Shown: positions 42,901 through 51,688 of the stretch, piece after piece
Position numbering within the stretch: the stretch's first letter is position 1
Layout of the letters: each line of letters starts with the position of its first letter
Source: Breviolum minutum Mf 1.05b.01
Lineage: Eukaryota; Sar; Dinophyceae; Suessiales; Symbiodiniaceae
Length of the DNA: 64,000 nucleotides
Direction of reading: 5' to 3'
Assembly: GCA_000507305.1 (NCBI GenBank)
Contig: DF241034.1
Coordinates: 29,023 to 93,022 of the forward strand
Notes under the pieces: generated by a model
What the model saw: only the letters and a program-made list of their open reading frames with translations
What the model was told of the DNA's origin: nothing
The model's database searches: none
Translations under genes and position numbers: made by a program

Positions 42901-44582
42901 TGCACATGCTTAAGTACATCAAGAACACGTCTGATTGGGGTTTGGTGTATGAGCAGTGCAGCAATGGAGATTTTGGAGAAGAAGATGAACTCCAACAACC
43001 AAGGACCGTTGGGAGAGTGCAAGCCTATGCCGACATCTCTTTCGCACCGGCTAGAGAGGCTTACCGATCCATTCAAGGCATCGGAATCCAACATGGAAAA
43101 AATCTTATCGCCTGGGAGAGTTGCCGCCAACCATTCGTGTGTGCTTCCACGGCGGAGAGTGAGCTTGTATCCTACTGTGAAGCTCACCAAGTGACGGAAT
43201 CGGTCACGGGCCTACTGGAAGTAGCCAACTTCAATCCTGATCGCCAACTTTACGGTGACAACCGTGCAGCTCTTGCTGCAATCACCAACGAAACAGGCAA
43301 TTGGCGTACAAGGCATTTACGCCTTAGGGCATTTGCTCTTCGTGAAGCACTGGCAGATCCTAGTCGAAGATGGGTGGCACGCCATTTGTCCGGCACTATG
43401 CTACTGGCTGACGGCCTGACCAAGCCGTTACAAGGAGGAGCATTCGAGAATTACCGCAGGAAGCTGGGTCTGAAACCTCGTGAAGATTCCAAGCCTGGCG
43501 AAGATGGTGAAGTTGGAAGCAACTGGAAGAATCGTGGTGCTGCGGTAGCATTACTTCTTGGCAGTGTTGGTTTGATGACTGCGGGAAACCCAAGGCTTGC
43601 AGCGTTACTCGGAGCTGTGGCAGGAGTGAGCTTGGCGATGAATCTACAACATGGTGGGTGCCAAGACGGTCGGGCTTGGCATGGCAACGCTGGTTCTGAA
43701 CAAGTTCGAGATTTTAAGGATCAAGGACACGGTCGGGCTTCCATGGGCAGTTCTCGTCCTGAAGAAGGTCTTTGTCCTGGCGGAGTCTGCAGTGATCGGG
43801 CTTTGCATGGTCAACAGGAGATCGTGACCCATAGTGGAGCTCTACAAGAAGGTGATGAGAGGCCGAAGATACGGGCCTTCAGACCGTCTGGAGCTAAGGG
43901 TCAAGGAGATGGTGAACAGCGTGGCTATCCACCTAGGAGAGATGGAGGAGCCCTTCAACGTGGAAGAGATGCAATGACGTCTACACTCACGGAGGCGTTT
44001 GCAGGACTCAGCATCACAACGAATGTCACAGTGAACATCCCAGCTCCAACTTCCAGTGAACCAACAGTTGGAGTGAAGGAGAGCAAGAAGAAAAAGAAGG
44101 GCGCCACGAGCAGATTTATGGATGCTGAAGCTGAACAACTTCGTGCTACCCCTGGTTTTGAGCCTTGGAGACTTCAACAGTTCTTGGAGCCGCCTAAGGG
44201 AGAAGATCGGTGGGATTTATCGTTTTTGAGCGATGGCTGGCTACTTCGCACTCATGGCACCAGGGGTCGTGTGAAGCCTTTTCACCCGATTCACCGGAGC
44301 TGCCCAGTCCCTGGTGATGAACTGACTGGCGATAGAGTTACGGCTTTGTTTAACCATGATGGTGGTGAGTGGCTCTATGACAAATGGACTGATGCCAGAA
44401 CGTGGCAGAGAGCTGGCCCTTGGAGGGGATACACCTTCCTGAACTTGAAACCTGCCGTCGTGAAGTCTACTGGAGCCGCTTCAAGTGATTCCCGTAGAGG
44501 AAAACACGATGGTGGCGAAGAAGATGTGGAGTCAAGTTCCGATGGCTCTTACTCTTTGGTGGCTGCGGCAAGTGAACGGTAG
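39927..44582 (+). CDS. pol: Pol: integrase, reverse transcriptase, RNase H, C-terminal extension
   Basis: Continues in the same frame as the preceding domain after its TGA, and is open to TAG at 44,580. Residues are counted from codon 39,987. Integrase: HHRAGHLPHRKDCPTC zinc motif (36-51) and catalytic D75, D227, E263 (DD35E). A Glu-rich insert lies at 127-172. Reverse transcriptase (RVT_2 type): VSKAFLQA with D727, and YVDDMLILGG with D835/D836. RNase H of Ty1/copia type: ADISFAP D1016, STAESEL E1057, GDNRAA D1091, RTRHLRLRA H1110. After about 1150 there is an extension with two hydrophobic stretches (AAVALLLGSVGLMTAG and LAALLGAVAGVSLAM, about 1183-1216), a GRAxxG/DRALHG repeat region, and a Lys run (KESKKKKKG) before a Trp-rich domain (1330-1531). 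All catalytic residues are present. Confidence 0.93.
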   Translation, partial: DLPLQERLQKSKGLASWAPGLKNILCGVIRRLHRNEPGVKALSLKERQEIQAWQDHHRAGHLPHRKDCPTCLLAAGRDRQHKRQACPTSYTLSFDILGPFCPGQDQQGNGFRYGLVAVYTVPVDGSGAPLPEGLAELRAHAGVRRDQGDEEDEGVVLDPGEEGEAQQLLQEEHEEQEEIPEAVVQQQEILERKWREFIKDRRAVPVKNITFGVPIRSREASEVLSGVSKIFAKVRALQLPVTRVHTDRAREFSGGKFQRWAQDRDVFHTMCSGDSPQENARAEKEVGEVKSHMRKMLLMSRAPLSFWPLAFRQAVEHRHRSQLQQLGIVLPELIPFGSTAVVRRKEWHHRADPFRWPMMKVRVWGPCGDMAASSQGYFVQGQDGRFLRSTVVRVPAAMAEHGDLQQPIGDELSKEEAIQAEDGACQPGRLPGGEDNRGNEHDDGIKLVEENGQQMDLEEVNIEDIQVLRELAKKAEFGMEGLSQLSSGVCLQEEEKRKVFEMVPHDLPQKRCREKTTPGQVAGQPMVYKVGVEGGRSASNNWDGDSSSVAGRPSSEELRSNEEWEHVMLKQHLGLRRWMEEVAGMVNCGIATEEELQSVRNARDEIEVLEGMLTEAAVRAVQAVEPTQVLQTRIVAMDEVRKNMGEWRQAFADEVEALTSTALEPIDEARFNQLLEGPMEVECLPMKGVASLKPPCRRKARIVVCGNYASEKEDEALDNSVSGVDSVCIRTFINAAVQYNWTAGSIDVSKAFLQAPRRTATKRITIGMPPRIVTDMDLVPKGQRWIIHQALYGLTESPGDWSAHRDGELSILEWSMEDDTYKLEKTPERNVWRIKKKVADSEGDRPLGFLLTYVDDMLILGGDQLVKSTAEAIGRRWQCSAPEYLQEDAPMRFCGFELTKVKQGIRLDQFGYTQELLKKYNVEGVEACPLAKLPDEETTEEPFTAEDLRKAQSIVGEVLWLSTRTRPDLAFGVGLLGRLVHKKPQTVVSLGMHMLKYIKNTSDWGLVYEQCSNGDFGEEDELQQPRTVGRVQAYADISFAPAREAYRSIQGIGIQHGKNLIAWESCRQPFVCASTAESELVSYCEAHQVTESVTGLLEVANFNPDRQLYGDNRAALAAITNETGNWRTRHLRLRAFALREALADPSRRWVARHLSGTMLLADGLTKPLQGGAFENYRRKLGLKPREDSKPGEDGEVGSNWKNRGAAVALLLGSVGLMTAGNPRLAALLGAVAGVSLAMNLQHGGCQDGRAWHGNAGSEQVRDFKDQGHGRASMGSSRPEEGLCPGGVCSDRALHGQQEIVTHSGALQEGDERPKIRAFRPSGAKGQGDGEQRGYPPRRDGGALQRGRDAMTSTLTEAFAGLSITTNVTVNIPAPTSSEPTVGVKESKKKKKGATSRFMDAEAEQLRATPGFEPWRLQQFLEPPKGEDRWDLSFLSDGWLLRTHGTRGRVKPFHPIHRSCPVPGDELTGDRVTALFNHDGGEWLYDKWTDARTWQRAGPWRGYTFLNLKPAVVKSTGAASSDSRRGKHDGGEEDVESSSDGSYSLVAAASER
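43974..44582 (+). CDS. Pol C-terminal domain of unknown function
   Basis: Part of the same open frame, described separately because it lies beyond the usual end of a copia polyprotein. It begins at an internal ATG (MTSTLTEAFAGLSITTNVTV), has a basic stretch KESKKKKKG, then a compact Trp/aromatic-rich region (RWDLSFLSDGWLLRTHG, GEWLYDKWTDARTWQRAGPW, RGYTFLNL) and an acidic, Ser-rich tail. It could be a separate product from the internal ATG. The lysine run could act in nuclear localisation, which is inference only. No family was recognised. Confidence 0.5.
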   Translation: MTSTLTEAFAGLSITTNVTVNIPAPTSSEPTVGVKESKKKKKGATSRFMDAEAEQLRATPGFEPWRLQQFLEPPKGEDRWDLSFLSDGWLLRTHGTRGRVKPFHPIHRSCPVPGDELTGDRVTALFNHDGGEWLYDKWTDARTWQRAGPWRGYTFLNLKPAVVKSTGAASSDSRRGKHDGGEEDVESSSDGSYSLVAAASER

Positions 44583-44673
44583 ATAAAGGCCTTGAGCAGA
44601 TTTGTTTGGTCGATAGCATCACTCAACCGTACAGGAGTGTGCTGGGTGGATCGACTTGGTTTGGCCAAAGGCC

Positions 44674-44683
44674 AAAGGGGGAG
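44674..44683 (+). promoter_or_regulatory. Polypurine tract
   Basis: AAAGGGGGAG directly abuts the 3' LTR start TGTGAG, the expected primer site for plus-strand DNA synthesis. Confidence 0.9.
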
Positions 44684-44878
44684 TGTGAGTCATGAGTTGC
44701 AGCCTGTAACTGCTAGAAGTCTCATAGACCACTTAGAACCTCCTTTTTTCTAGAGTGCACAAATCATGAAGTGTACCAAGTTCGTTGGCAGTCAGGGAAA
44801 CCCTTGATCAACCGTGGATGCCCCGGAGGCCTTTGTATCTTGGTTCAAAACAAGGTGCGATTCAGTTTGCACTGCTCA
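44684..44878 (+). repeat. 3' LTR, 195 bp
   Basis: Same length and, by eye, same sequence as 35,769-35,963, with TGTG and CTCA termini. Confidence 0.95.
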
Positions 44879-44883
44879 CTATT
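44879..44883. repeat. Target-site duplication, right (CTATT)
   Basis: Matches 35,764-35,768 exactly, so the element still sits at its insertion site. Confidence 0.95.
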
Positions 44884-45059
44884 AAATCATTTCGTCAATT
44901 TTGGCAGATTTCATTTTGAAATAATCATATCAAGTCAAATCTATAGATACTTGGAATTCGACGACTTGATGACGTTTAAAACATTTGGCATTGCTCCTTG
45001 AAAGCAAAAAAAGCTATGTCGGAAAGACATCAACGGTATCAACCGTAATGTACTTAAAT

Positions 45060-45154
45060 GGTTGGTGGTTTCAACCCATCTGAAAAATATTAGTCAAAAT
45101 GGGAATCTTCCCCCGCATAGGGGTGAAAAAAAAAGGGTTGAAACCACCACCTAG
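45060..45154. mobile_element. MITE-like element, family A copy 7
   Basis: GTTGGTGGTTTCAACCCATC at the left and GGTTGAAACCACCACCTAG at the right. The interior is in the opposite orientation to the left-half copies (AAAAATATTAGTCAAAATGG). Confidence 0.75.
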
Positions 45155-45869
45155 TTAAGTTTGTGTTCGTTTTACATTCAAAACACAACTTTTTGCTCAA
45201 GGAGTGTGGTCAATGCAAGTGGGACTTGTCGGTCACGTATCTTCAATGTCGTACAGGCTTTGATGCTTGCCCCGGTTCCGATCATCGAAGGAATGGTTCT
45301 TCATGAATACACAAAATAATATCAAGTGCAATGATACATCCATTGTTACTTCAGGCAGAAATGGTGTTGAGATAGATATCAGTAATAGATAACTTATTCA
45401 GTAATACGTATATTCATAGTTTGCTTAACTGCTTGGAATTCAAACAGCAGGTCCCCAAATAAACCCCCTTCCAAACGAAATAAGCCGTTGGCTTCTTGAG
45501 AATCCATCCACAAATTGCCCAAAAATTGAGACAGATATTTTGGATCCCAAGACAGGGATCGCACACAACAAATACGGTCTCTTCAAATACCCGGAAGTGA
45601 ATACACCCTAGAAGATGAACATGCAACTTACAAATCACCCATAAAAAGAAAGGAAAATGATCTGAACCAAACCTCCAGGGAATGATGCTCCATGTTAATC
45701 TTCAGGGTTTTTTTTTAGAGAAACGAAGTCTGTGACATTGGAAGCATCATAAAGCTGGAAAACAAAACCTGGAACTGTTCAACTGCTACCTTTTCAAATC
45801 ACCAAACCACCGCAAGGTGCCAATTAGCGGTCTCTTTTCCCGTGGCGAATTTACCGCGTTGTCAAACCT

Positions 45870-46785
45870 TTACCAAAGCTGCAAATTCTCTGAGGGAGGC
45901 GCCAGTTGCGCCTGAGACCACCGATGTTGGTTTTTGAGAACCATGGTGGATTCAACCAAGTTGAAAATATTCAACCAATGTGGATCATCTTTCCGAAAAG
46001 GTACAAAAACAACAAAAGGTGAAGCATCGATAGCTATGATTTGACATATGCAAGATAGACATGGAAGAGTATGAATGGATACACCCCTGAAAATTAACAA
46101 ATCGCCCTTGAAAAATGATGCAAAAGTAAGACGATCCTTTCCTTTTGGGTTTCGGTGACTTTTCAGTGGCGAACTGTTAAACTTCCAGGGGGTTAGTAAG
46201 TCATGCAAGCTACAAGCCCCTCAGTCCTGCTGTGCCAAAAGCCAGGATGGTGGCTGAACCAGCGGCGTTTTGGGCAGCGACAGATCTGAGTGAATCGACG
46301 GGTTTTGTTTCTACTTGGAGGATCATCCCAGGACTTAGGATACGTGGCTAATAGCCATGGTGATCGTAAGTCCCATAGGTTTTGGGTTGTGGGACCCCTT
46401 AAAAGTTGCCGTTTCATCGCTTGTAAATGGGGGTGATCCGATCACCACTTACGTCCGTCCTGGGATGATCCTCCAAGTACTGTCAGCTCTTTGGACAAAA
46501 AACATCTTCGAATGCTGCGAAACGATCGGAACCACAACCTTAGATACATCAATCTTTCTCATTGATGATATCACTGCTTTATAATATTTGCATGAAAAAA
46601 AATGGATCACAAATTCCACTCCCCCAACTGTGCAGAACCAAAAGAGACAGTTGCAAAGACCTCCTGAGTGTTCCACATCCAGCAGCAGCATCCACAAGCT
46701 GGGCTGGTATGCGCCAATCGAGGGTCTGGCAGTTTTTCCGTTTCAGCTGCAGGCTTTCAACAAAGGTCGCCCTATCAACTACTCG
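45870..46785 (-). CDS. Minus-strand gene 3' part, unknown protein
   Basis: Two exon-like stretches. About 46,785-46,625 reads VDRATFVESLQLKRKNCQTL, DWRIPAQLVDAAAGCGTLRR and SLQLSLLVLHSWGSG. A terminal stretch 45,911-45,870 follows a CTCAG acceptor and reads AQLAPPSENLQLW then TAA. Whether they belong together is inferred from order and strand; exons may be missing between. A family D and a family B element lie between them. No family recognised. Confidence 0.4.
46080..46195. mobile_element. MITE-like element, family B copy 14
   Basis: TACACCCCTGAAAATTAACA at the left and TGTTAAACTTCCAGGGGGTT at the right. Confidence 0.65.
46312..46479. mobile_element. MITE-like element, family D copy 2
   Basis: TACTTGGAGGATCATCCCAG (46,312) and CTGGGATGATCCTCCAAGTA (to 46,479) are perfect inverted ends, 23 bases in all with GAC/GTC. 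The interior is unique. Confidence 0.85.
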
Positions 46786-47059
46786 TAAATTGTGGCATTT
46801 TCCCAACAAAAAGAGGCATATTTTTTGCATCTACCCCTACCCAGTAGCAGTGGCTCATGAAGGTTTTCTTCGGGATTCCCTACTAAACCACCACCAATCA
46901 ACTAGTGGTAAATTAGTGGTTTAGGTGGTTAGTTTTGGGACTCGAATCGGGGTACCCCTAAGAATCCCAATCCCTTTCATTTTCGGGCATCCAAGGGGAA
47001 TCCAAACCACCAATTTACCATTAGCTGACCCGAAAAAAACCACTTGAGATATCGAAATT

Positions 47060-47153
47060 TACCCTCCAGAGAACTAACATATCCCCCAAAAATGGCATTT
47101 TGAAGATGATTTTCCTTTTCCCAAGGTGGGATATGTTAATTTCCTGGAGGGTA
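47060..47153. mobile_element. MITE-like element, family B copy 15 (near consensus)
   Basis: TACCCTCCAGAGAACTAACA then TATCCCCC at the left; GGGATATGTTAATTTCCTGG then AGGGTA at the right. Inner AAAATGGCATTTTGAAGATG links to the long-form copies. Confidence 0.8.
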
Positions 47154-47334
47154 TACCTTTCGGAAACTCATCAAATGAAAAAGAAGCACACTATTTCGCC
47201 CTTGAGCCCGCTTTGAGGATCAAACTTGAAGGTCCCAAAAATCAAAAAAAACATGGGGGTCGAATCGACCTTTTGGGTTTCAGGTATGTATAAATAGAAA
47301 TACACATGCACATGCACTCTTGCATACATAAATT

Positions 47335-47400
47335 ATGTATATATATATATATATACGTATAATATATTCAATACATATATTTACATACATATGGCTCATT
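47335..47400. repeat. AT dinucleotide tract
   Basis: TATATATATATATATATACG and related words. No gene is seen from about 47,154 to 47,620. Confidence 0.65.
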
Positions 47401-48121
47401 TCATTCTACACTCTACACCATTTACCCTGAAGGTTTGATACATCTGATAAGAAATGAGTTGGGTGCTTGAAATGACGGTGATTTGAAGACGCTAGTACCG
47501 CTAGGATACCAATGCCATGTTGGCCATCTTCCAAATAGAGTGAACAATTGCAAGTGATCAGCTTCACATGTAGGCTCTGAGTCAAGGCTGTATGTTCCCG
47601 CGCTGTCTCAAGATCATCTCATTTCTTTGGACCAAGGGACTTCATTGGTAAAGCCACAAATGCAGCAAACACCTCAATCAAAAGTGGCGTTTCAAGTGCC
47701 CAAGACACAAGGGAAATCATGTCTCGATGTCTTCTTGAGCCGCTTCTCTACGGGCAGTGTTTGTCAGATAATGTCTTTGAGTGAACAGTTCCCAATCAAG
47801 TCTGTTCTCAACGTCTCCAAACCACCAAACCATTGGAGGCTTGCATACTAACTGTATCGTGCTAACGTATCGTGCATACCTTTATGCCCAAGGAAGAAAA
47901 TTCACCAAAGTATGCCGAATTCATCCGAATTCGATATCCTAACCGTTAATGTGTCTGAAAAAATCTGGAGAAGAAAAAGAAAGGGATCATCGGACAGTCA
48001 AAAAAGATGCATCATGGTTTCAACCTATGTTGAAATATAATATGCTCGTCAAATTGGGATCATATTCCCAAAGGAAAACGGGTTTAATATAAAAAAAATC
48101 CAAAAAGCTCCACCTTACCAC

Positions 48122-48235
48122 CTCGGCTTGCCGGTCATCCGAGACGCTGGAGTCATCTTCCATTCGGGCTGCCGGACTGGGTGCCACCCGTGAGGGTGGT
48201 GCAAAGGAGGATGGGGATTGAGGTTCCGCGGCCGC
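48122..48235 (-). CDS. Minus-strand exon, acidic/Pro-rich, unknown
   Basis: Exactly 38 codons between a TTTTTTCAG acceptor and a GAG/GTGGTAAG donor, reading AAAEPQSPSSFAPPSRVAPS then PAARMEDDSSVSDDRQAE. Disordered composition. Likely the same gene as 48,679-48,767 upstream on the minus strand. Confidence 0.5.
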
Positions 48236-48343
48236 CTGAAAAAAGTTTCGGATGGAAGGATGGAGTCGCCGAGGTGGCAAAAAAGATGGTCATTTTTAGT
48301 CGTCAAATGAGCCACGGAAAAAACCCTCCAACTTTCCATTATA

Positions 48344-48437
48344 CTGGTTGTTTAATGGGGACCCTTATAATGGCTTATTATAATCCCTATATAACTGGGT
48401 AGTATAATCCCCTATATACCCTAAATAACCAGGGTTT
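48344..48437. mobile_element. Family H repeat copy
   Basis: TACTGGTTGTTTAATGGGGA, TTATTATAATCCCTATATAA, CTGGGTAGTATAATCCCCTA and CCAGGG. Almost repeated at 54,772. Confidence 0.65.
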
Positions 48438-48573
48438 TTTTCATTGCTCAAATGTGGATCATTCATTGAGTGACAATCATTCATTCAAAAAATTCATCAT
48501 CCCCCAAGTGACTGGAAACTTAAGAATCATGAATCCAAATCGCAAATTTTGGGGAAAAAAACAAAAGTTGAAG

Positions 48574-48654
48574 CTGGTTGGTGGTTTCAACCCATCTGAA
48601 TCTTCCCCCAAGTAGGGGTGAAAATAAAACATATTTGAAAACCACCATCCCCAG
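48574..48654. mobile_element. Family A element, deleted (copy 9)
   Basis: CTGGTTGGTGGTTTCAACCC then CATCTGAATCTTCCCCCAAG (the middle is lost) and TTTGAAAACCACCATCC. Confidence 0.65.
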
Positions 48655-48678
48655 TCCATTGAGTTACATCCATGGCAC

Positions 48679-48767
48679 CTCCAACAGTGGCCGCGCTAAG
48701 CCACTGCCACGCAGCAGCTGCCGTGCAGCGGAAGCTGTGCCAGGGCCGTCGTTCAGCTCAGCATCAC
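48679..48767 (-). CDS. Minus-strand exon, unknown
   Basis: After a CTAG acceptor the minus strand reads GDAELNDGPGTASAARQLLR then GSGLARPLLE, ending at GAG/GTGCC. GC-rich relative to its surroundings. The plus strand also lacks a stop here, so strand is inferred from neighbours. Confidence 0.4.
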
Positions 48768-49141
48768 CTAGTCGGAGAAAAAAAATTCGAAGTGGCTCGA
48801 TTCTTGCAACTGGGTTTCATATGATGTGGATTTCATTTGGGTTGTCATATGACATTTCATAATGAGATTTGAAATGGGGTTTTGAAATGGGGCTACTAAT
48901 ATGTTTGTTCAAATTTCAGTTTCATACGTTTTTTCCCTACGTTTTTTCGTAGCTCAAATTTTAGCGTTTTTTTTGAAAATCACCAATGCTCGGACCGCCG
49001 AAGCAACACCAAAGATGGAATTTCGGCGGCCGATGTGTTCACCTCTTTGATCAATCAAACAAGGATTCAGAAAGGCTATTCTACAAAAACAACAACAGAA
49101 GATAGGAAAGAAATGCGCCCCTACCTGCAACTATTTAAACG

Positions 49142-49247
49142 TACTGTTGATGGACAAAGTCCTGCACCACCTGGGATGGTTAAACCCCTATAAATAATGG
49201 GATAATCATCATCCTTGGTGGTGCAGGATTTTGTCCATCAACAGTAG
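49142..49247. mobile_element. MITE-like element, family C copy 5
   Basis: TACTGTTGATGGACAAAGTC then CTGCACCACC at the left and GGTGGTGCAGGATTTTGTCC then ATCAACAGTA at the right, about 35-base inverted ends. Confidence 0.85.
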
Positions 49248-49424
49248 TATCAATTAATTGAAAAGAAAAGTCATCTTCCAAACATTCCAAGTTTGCAGCT
49301 GATGTTACCATAGTTCTGGCCAAACTATGAGAATTCACCAACCTGAATTTCCCTGAAGAGTTGCATGGAGGTTTCCTATGGGAAGATGCGACAGTGTCAC
49401 CCAGTTCGGTCGAAGGTACTGAGC

Positions 49425-51245
49425 CCATGTCCCAAGGGCAACAGCTCAGGAAGTTCACTTGTCCTCACAGAAAGCGCGCGTAGTTGAGAAGCTTCTGCCA
49501 GGTCAACGTCGCCCTTGACCTGTTTGCAAAACCGAAAAAAAACATGGTGATGTTTCGGACTCTTTCTTTGCTGTTCTTTCTTTGCTGTTTTCTTCTCCTA
49601 TGTTTTTTTCGGTGACGGTGATGTTTTTTGATGTTTGTTCTTGAATTTTTCTCCAATAATCAAGAAGCTGTATCAAAGTAGGTCCAGAATGAGGGGTTTG
49701 TAAGTGTAAGAATTCTGAAGAAATCATGTACTGACAAGCAACATGGGCCGAGCAGGATGCGAGAACCAAGAACGTTGAAACCTCGTTGTGGTTTACAAAA
49801 AAATCCACAGCCATTGGGAAAACAAGGCAAGTTGTTGTCAGAAACAGCTTTTTTCCAACAGTCAAAGCCAAGAGGTCAACATTGCATTTCTTCCTCAAAG
49901 TCAAAAATCATTGCAACCACTACGGATACTGCACATGTTTTACCCTCCCTGAAAAATGACATAATACCTGAAACACTGCAAAGGCTTCACATTAGAGTTC
50001 ATTTTTGTCAAAGCCTTCTGACATGTGGGAAAAAAATGCTGGGGATTTTTGCGCATGTAGATGATTTCGCTTGGGGAAAAAGCTGCAAAAAAAACTGTAT
50101 TTTGATTGGCCCAACTGAGTCCAACGACACCCACTTCCTTGGCCCAACGCAGAAGCTCCTGCCACTTGTGGTGCTTCAGTTGGGAGGCCCAGTTTGCTCA
50201 AAAAAAAAGCGATGTTTCAAAACAACAAGAGCGGAAAAAAACAGTGTTTTCATGCACCATGTTAATATATGCAATTCATAATATATAGATATATATATAT
50301 ATATATGTACGTATATATCATGAACGTCTCTGTATATACACATCATGTGCACAAAGTGTATATCTAATCTGCCACTGCCAACTTCTCCGTGACTCCTGCG
50401 CCAAGGCCCAACGTCTTCCTTCAACAGCACCGGATCGCAACTGCAGCACCGTCAGTGGCGAATCTCCCGTTGGAGCCTGTGACGTTTTTCCAGCGTTGGG
50501 AGCGCTCAGCAAAAACCGACCCCCAAACTTCAAAGGTGAACAGCCGCGGTATAAAAATCATACTGTTGATGGTTCAGAAATCTCGTTCACAACCACCGTT
50601 TGGATGTGAAAGAAACCCCTGTAAATAATGAAAAGAACTACTGTACCTTTCAACAGGTGCAGGATTTCTTCCATCAACAGTATAGCAATAGATATATCAG
50701 GAGAGTCTACGAGAATATGTCAACTTAAAAATGACTCCAACATTTAAGATTTGTGTTTAGAATGCAGTTTATCATGATATCTCCGATTCTCCGTCACTTG
50801 CTCCGCATTTTTTAAGCATATCGTCACATCATAAGTTATTCACTTGCCAGTGAGGTATATGGAGTTTTAATACGGTACCGTGTTTATCATCCAATCTTCT
50901 GGAACTCTCTCATCCTTGTAACCTGTGGATAGAGTGTATCAGCATGTTGTAATATGCCATTACTTCCCTGAAAACTAACATGTCCCCTGAAAATTGATGG
51001 TTGGAAGATGTATTCCCTACTGAAATGGTCACTTTTTACGGGACATGTTAGTTTTGAGGGGTGTATTTTACAACCTGTTTTAGCCATGCCCAAGTTGCCG
51101 GCAGGTCCAATTTGCCCAGGAACGCTTGCCTGGTAAATCTCCGCCGCCGTCGTCAGAGCCGGTGAGGTCTGGCCGAAGGCGTTTACCATAGCCACTGGCA
51201 ACAGGTGGGCACTTTCCACCTGCAGCCGCAGCCGGTGGATCGGGG
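49425..51245 (-). CDS. Minus-strand multi-exon gene, unknown protein
   Basis: A chain of minus-strand exon-like readings in 5' to 3' order: about 51,245-51,085 (LQVESAHLLPVAMVNAFGQT, SPALTTAAEIYQASVPGQIG, PAGNLGMAKTG); about 50,180-50,106 (QLKHHKWQELLRWAKEVGVV then GLSWANQ); about 49,770-49,650 (HVACQYMISSEFLHLQTPHS, GPTLIQLLDYWRKIQEQ); 49,519-49,425 (VKGDVDLAEASQLRALSVRT, SELPELLPLGHG) from AACAG to a GC donor. Amphipathic helices dominate. Boundaries other than the last are approximate, and more than one gene may be present. Introns hold family B and C elements. No family recognised. Confidence 0.45.
50561..50682. mobile_element. MITE-like element, family C copy 6
   Basis: TACTGTTGATGGTTCAGAAA at the left, AGGATTTCTTCCATCAACAG then TA at the right, CTGTAAATAATG inside. 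Confidence 0.75.
50961..51065. mobile_element. MITE-like element, family B copy 16
   Basis: TACTTCCCTGAAAACTAACA then TGTCCCC; right CATGTTAGTTTTGAGGGGTG then TA; inner ATTGATGGTTGGAAGATGTA. Confidence 0.75.
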
Positions 51246-51256
51246 TTTTGCAACGT

Positions 51257-51384
51257 TACGAAACCCCCGAAAACTCCACATATTCCCCCTGGGAAAGCAA
51301 TGCCCGTTTGGAATGGAAGAAGATTTTCCTTTTGAAAATGGTTCCCCTTTTTTCAGGTGACATGGTCAATTTTTGGGGGGGTGG
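51257..51384. mobile_element. Family B element, degraded (copy 17)
   Basis: TACGAAACCCCCGAAAACTC and CATATTCCCCC at the left, GACATGGTCAATTTTTGGGG at the right. TIRs diverged. Confidence 0.5.
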
Positions 51385-51539
51385 AAAAAGTGTGGTCTTT
51401 GTAAAATGGAACATCTAAAAAAATGGTTCAAGAATCCTTCAACAAAAACCCCGGATGTTGGTGAATTTACCCGTTGAACCCCCACCCTTCCCGTGTATCC
51501 AGTAACTGTCTGGTTTCGTTTGGTTTCTCGTTCCAAAAT

Positions 51540-51657
51540 CAATCCACAATGACGTGCAGCCAGGATACAATCGCTACTCGCTGAAGGCCATATGTTGTGA
51601 TCAGCGCATCAGTGCAAAGCTCCCCAAGATTTGCAATGCCTCCAGCTGCAACAAAAT
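51540..51657 (-). CDS. Minus-strand terminal exon, unknown
   Basis: After TTTTTCAG the minus strand reads FVAAGGIANLGELCTDALIT, TYGLQRVAIVSWLHVIVD and stops with TGA at 51,540-51,542. The end looks like a small membrane-associated or hydrophobic C-terminus. Its stop shows that one minus-strand gene ends here before the chain at 49.4-51.2 kb begins. Family unknown. Confidence 0.45.
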
Positions 51658-51688
51658 CTGAAAAAATCACGTGGTCCTTATTGTTAAT

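Larger units (their letters stand above)
35769..44878 (+). mobile_element. Complete Ty1/copia-type LTR retrotransposon
   Basis: 9,110 bp bounded by two 195-bp LTRs and a CTATT duplication. The order protease, methyltransferase-like domain, integrase, reverse transcriptase, RNase H (integrase before RT) defines Ty1/copia. LTRs look identical by eye, pointing to recent insertion. The coding region is nevertheless interrupted: Gag shifts frame near 37,155, Gag/Pol change frame at 38,593-38,600, Pol shifts near 39,196-39,199, and a TGA lies at 39,924. It sits between minor repeats with no host gene visibly disrupted. Assembly error, mutation of a copy mobilised in trans, or recoding are all possible causes of the breaks. 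Confidence 0.95.

Noticed and set aside
35769..44878. Endogenous retrovirus or gypsy-type element
   Set aside because: Integrase lies before reverse transcriptase and the RT is of the RVT_2/YVDD copia type, so the element is Ty1/copia; the hydrophobic C-terminal part is not enough to call an envelope protein.
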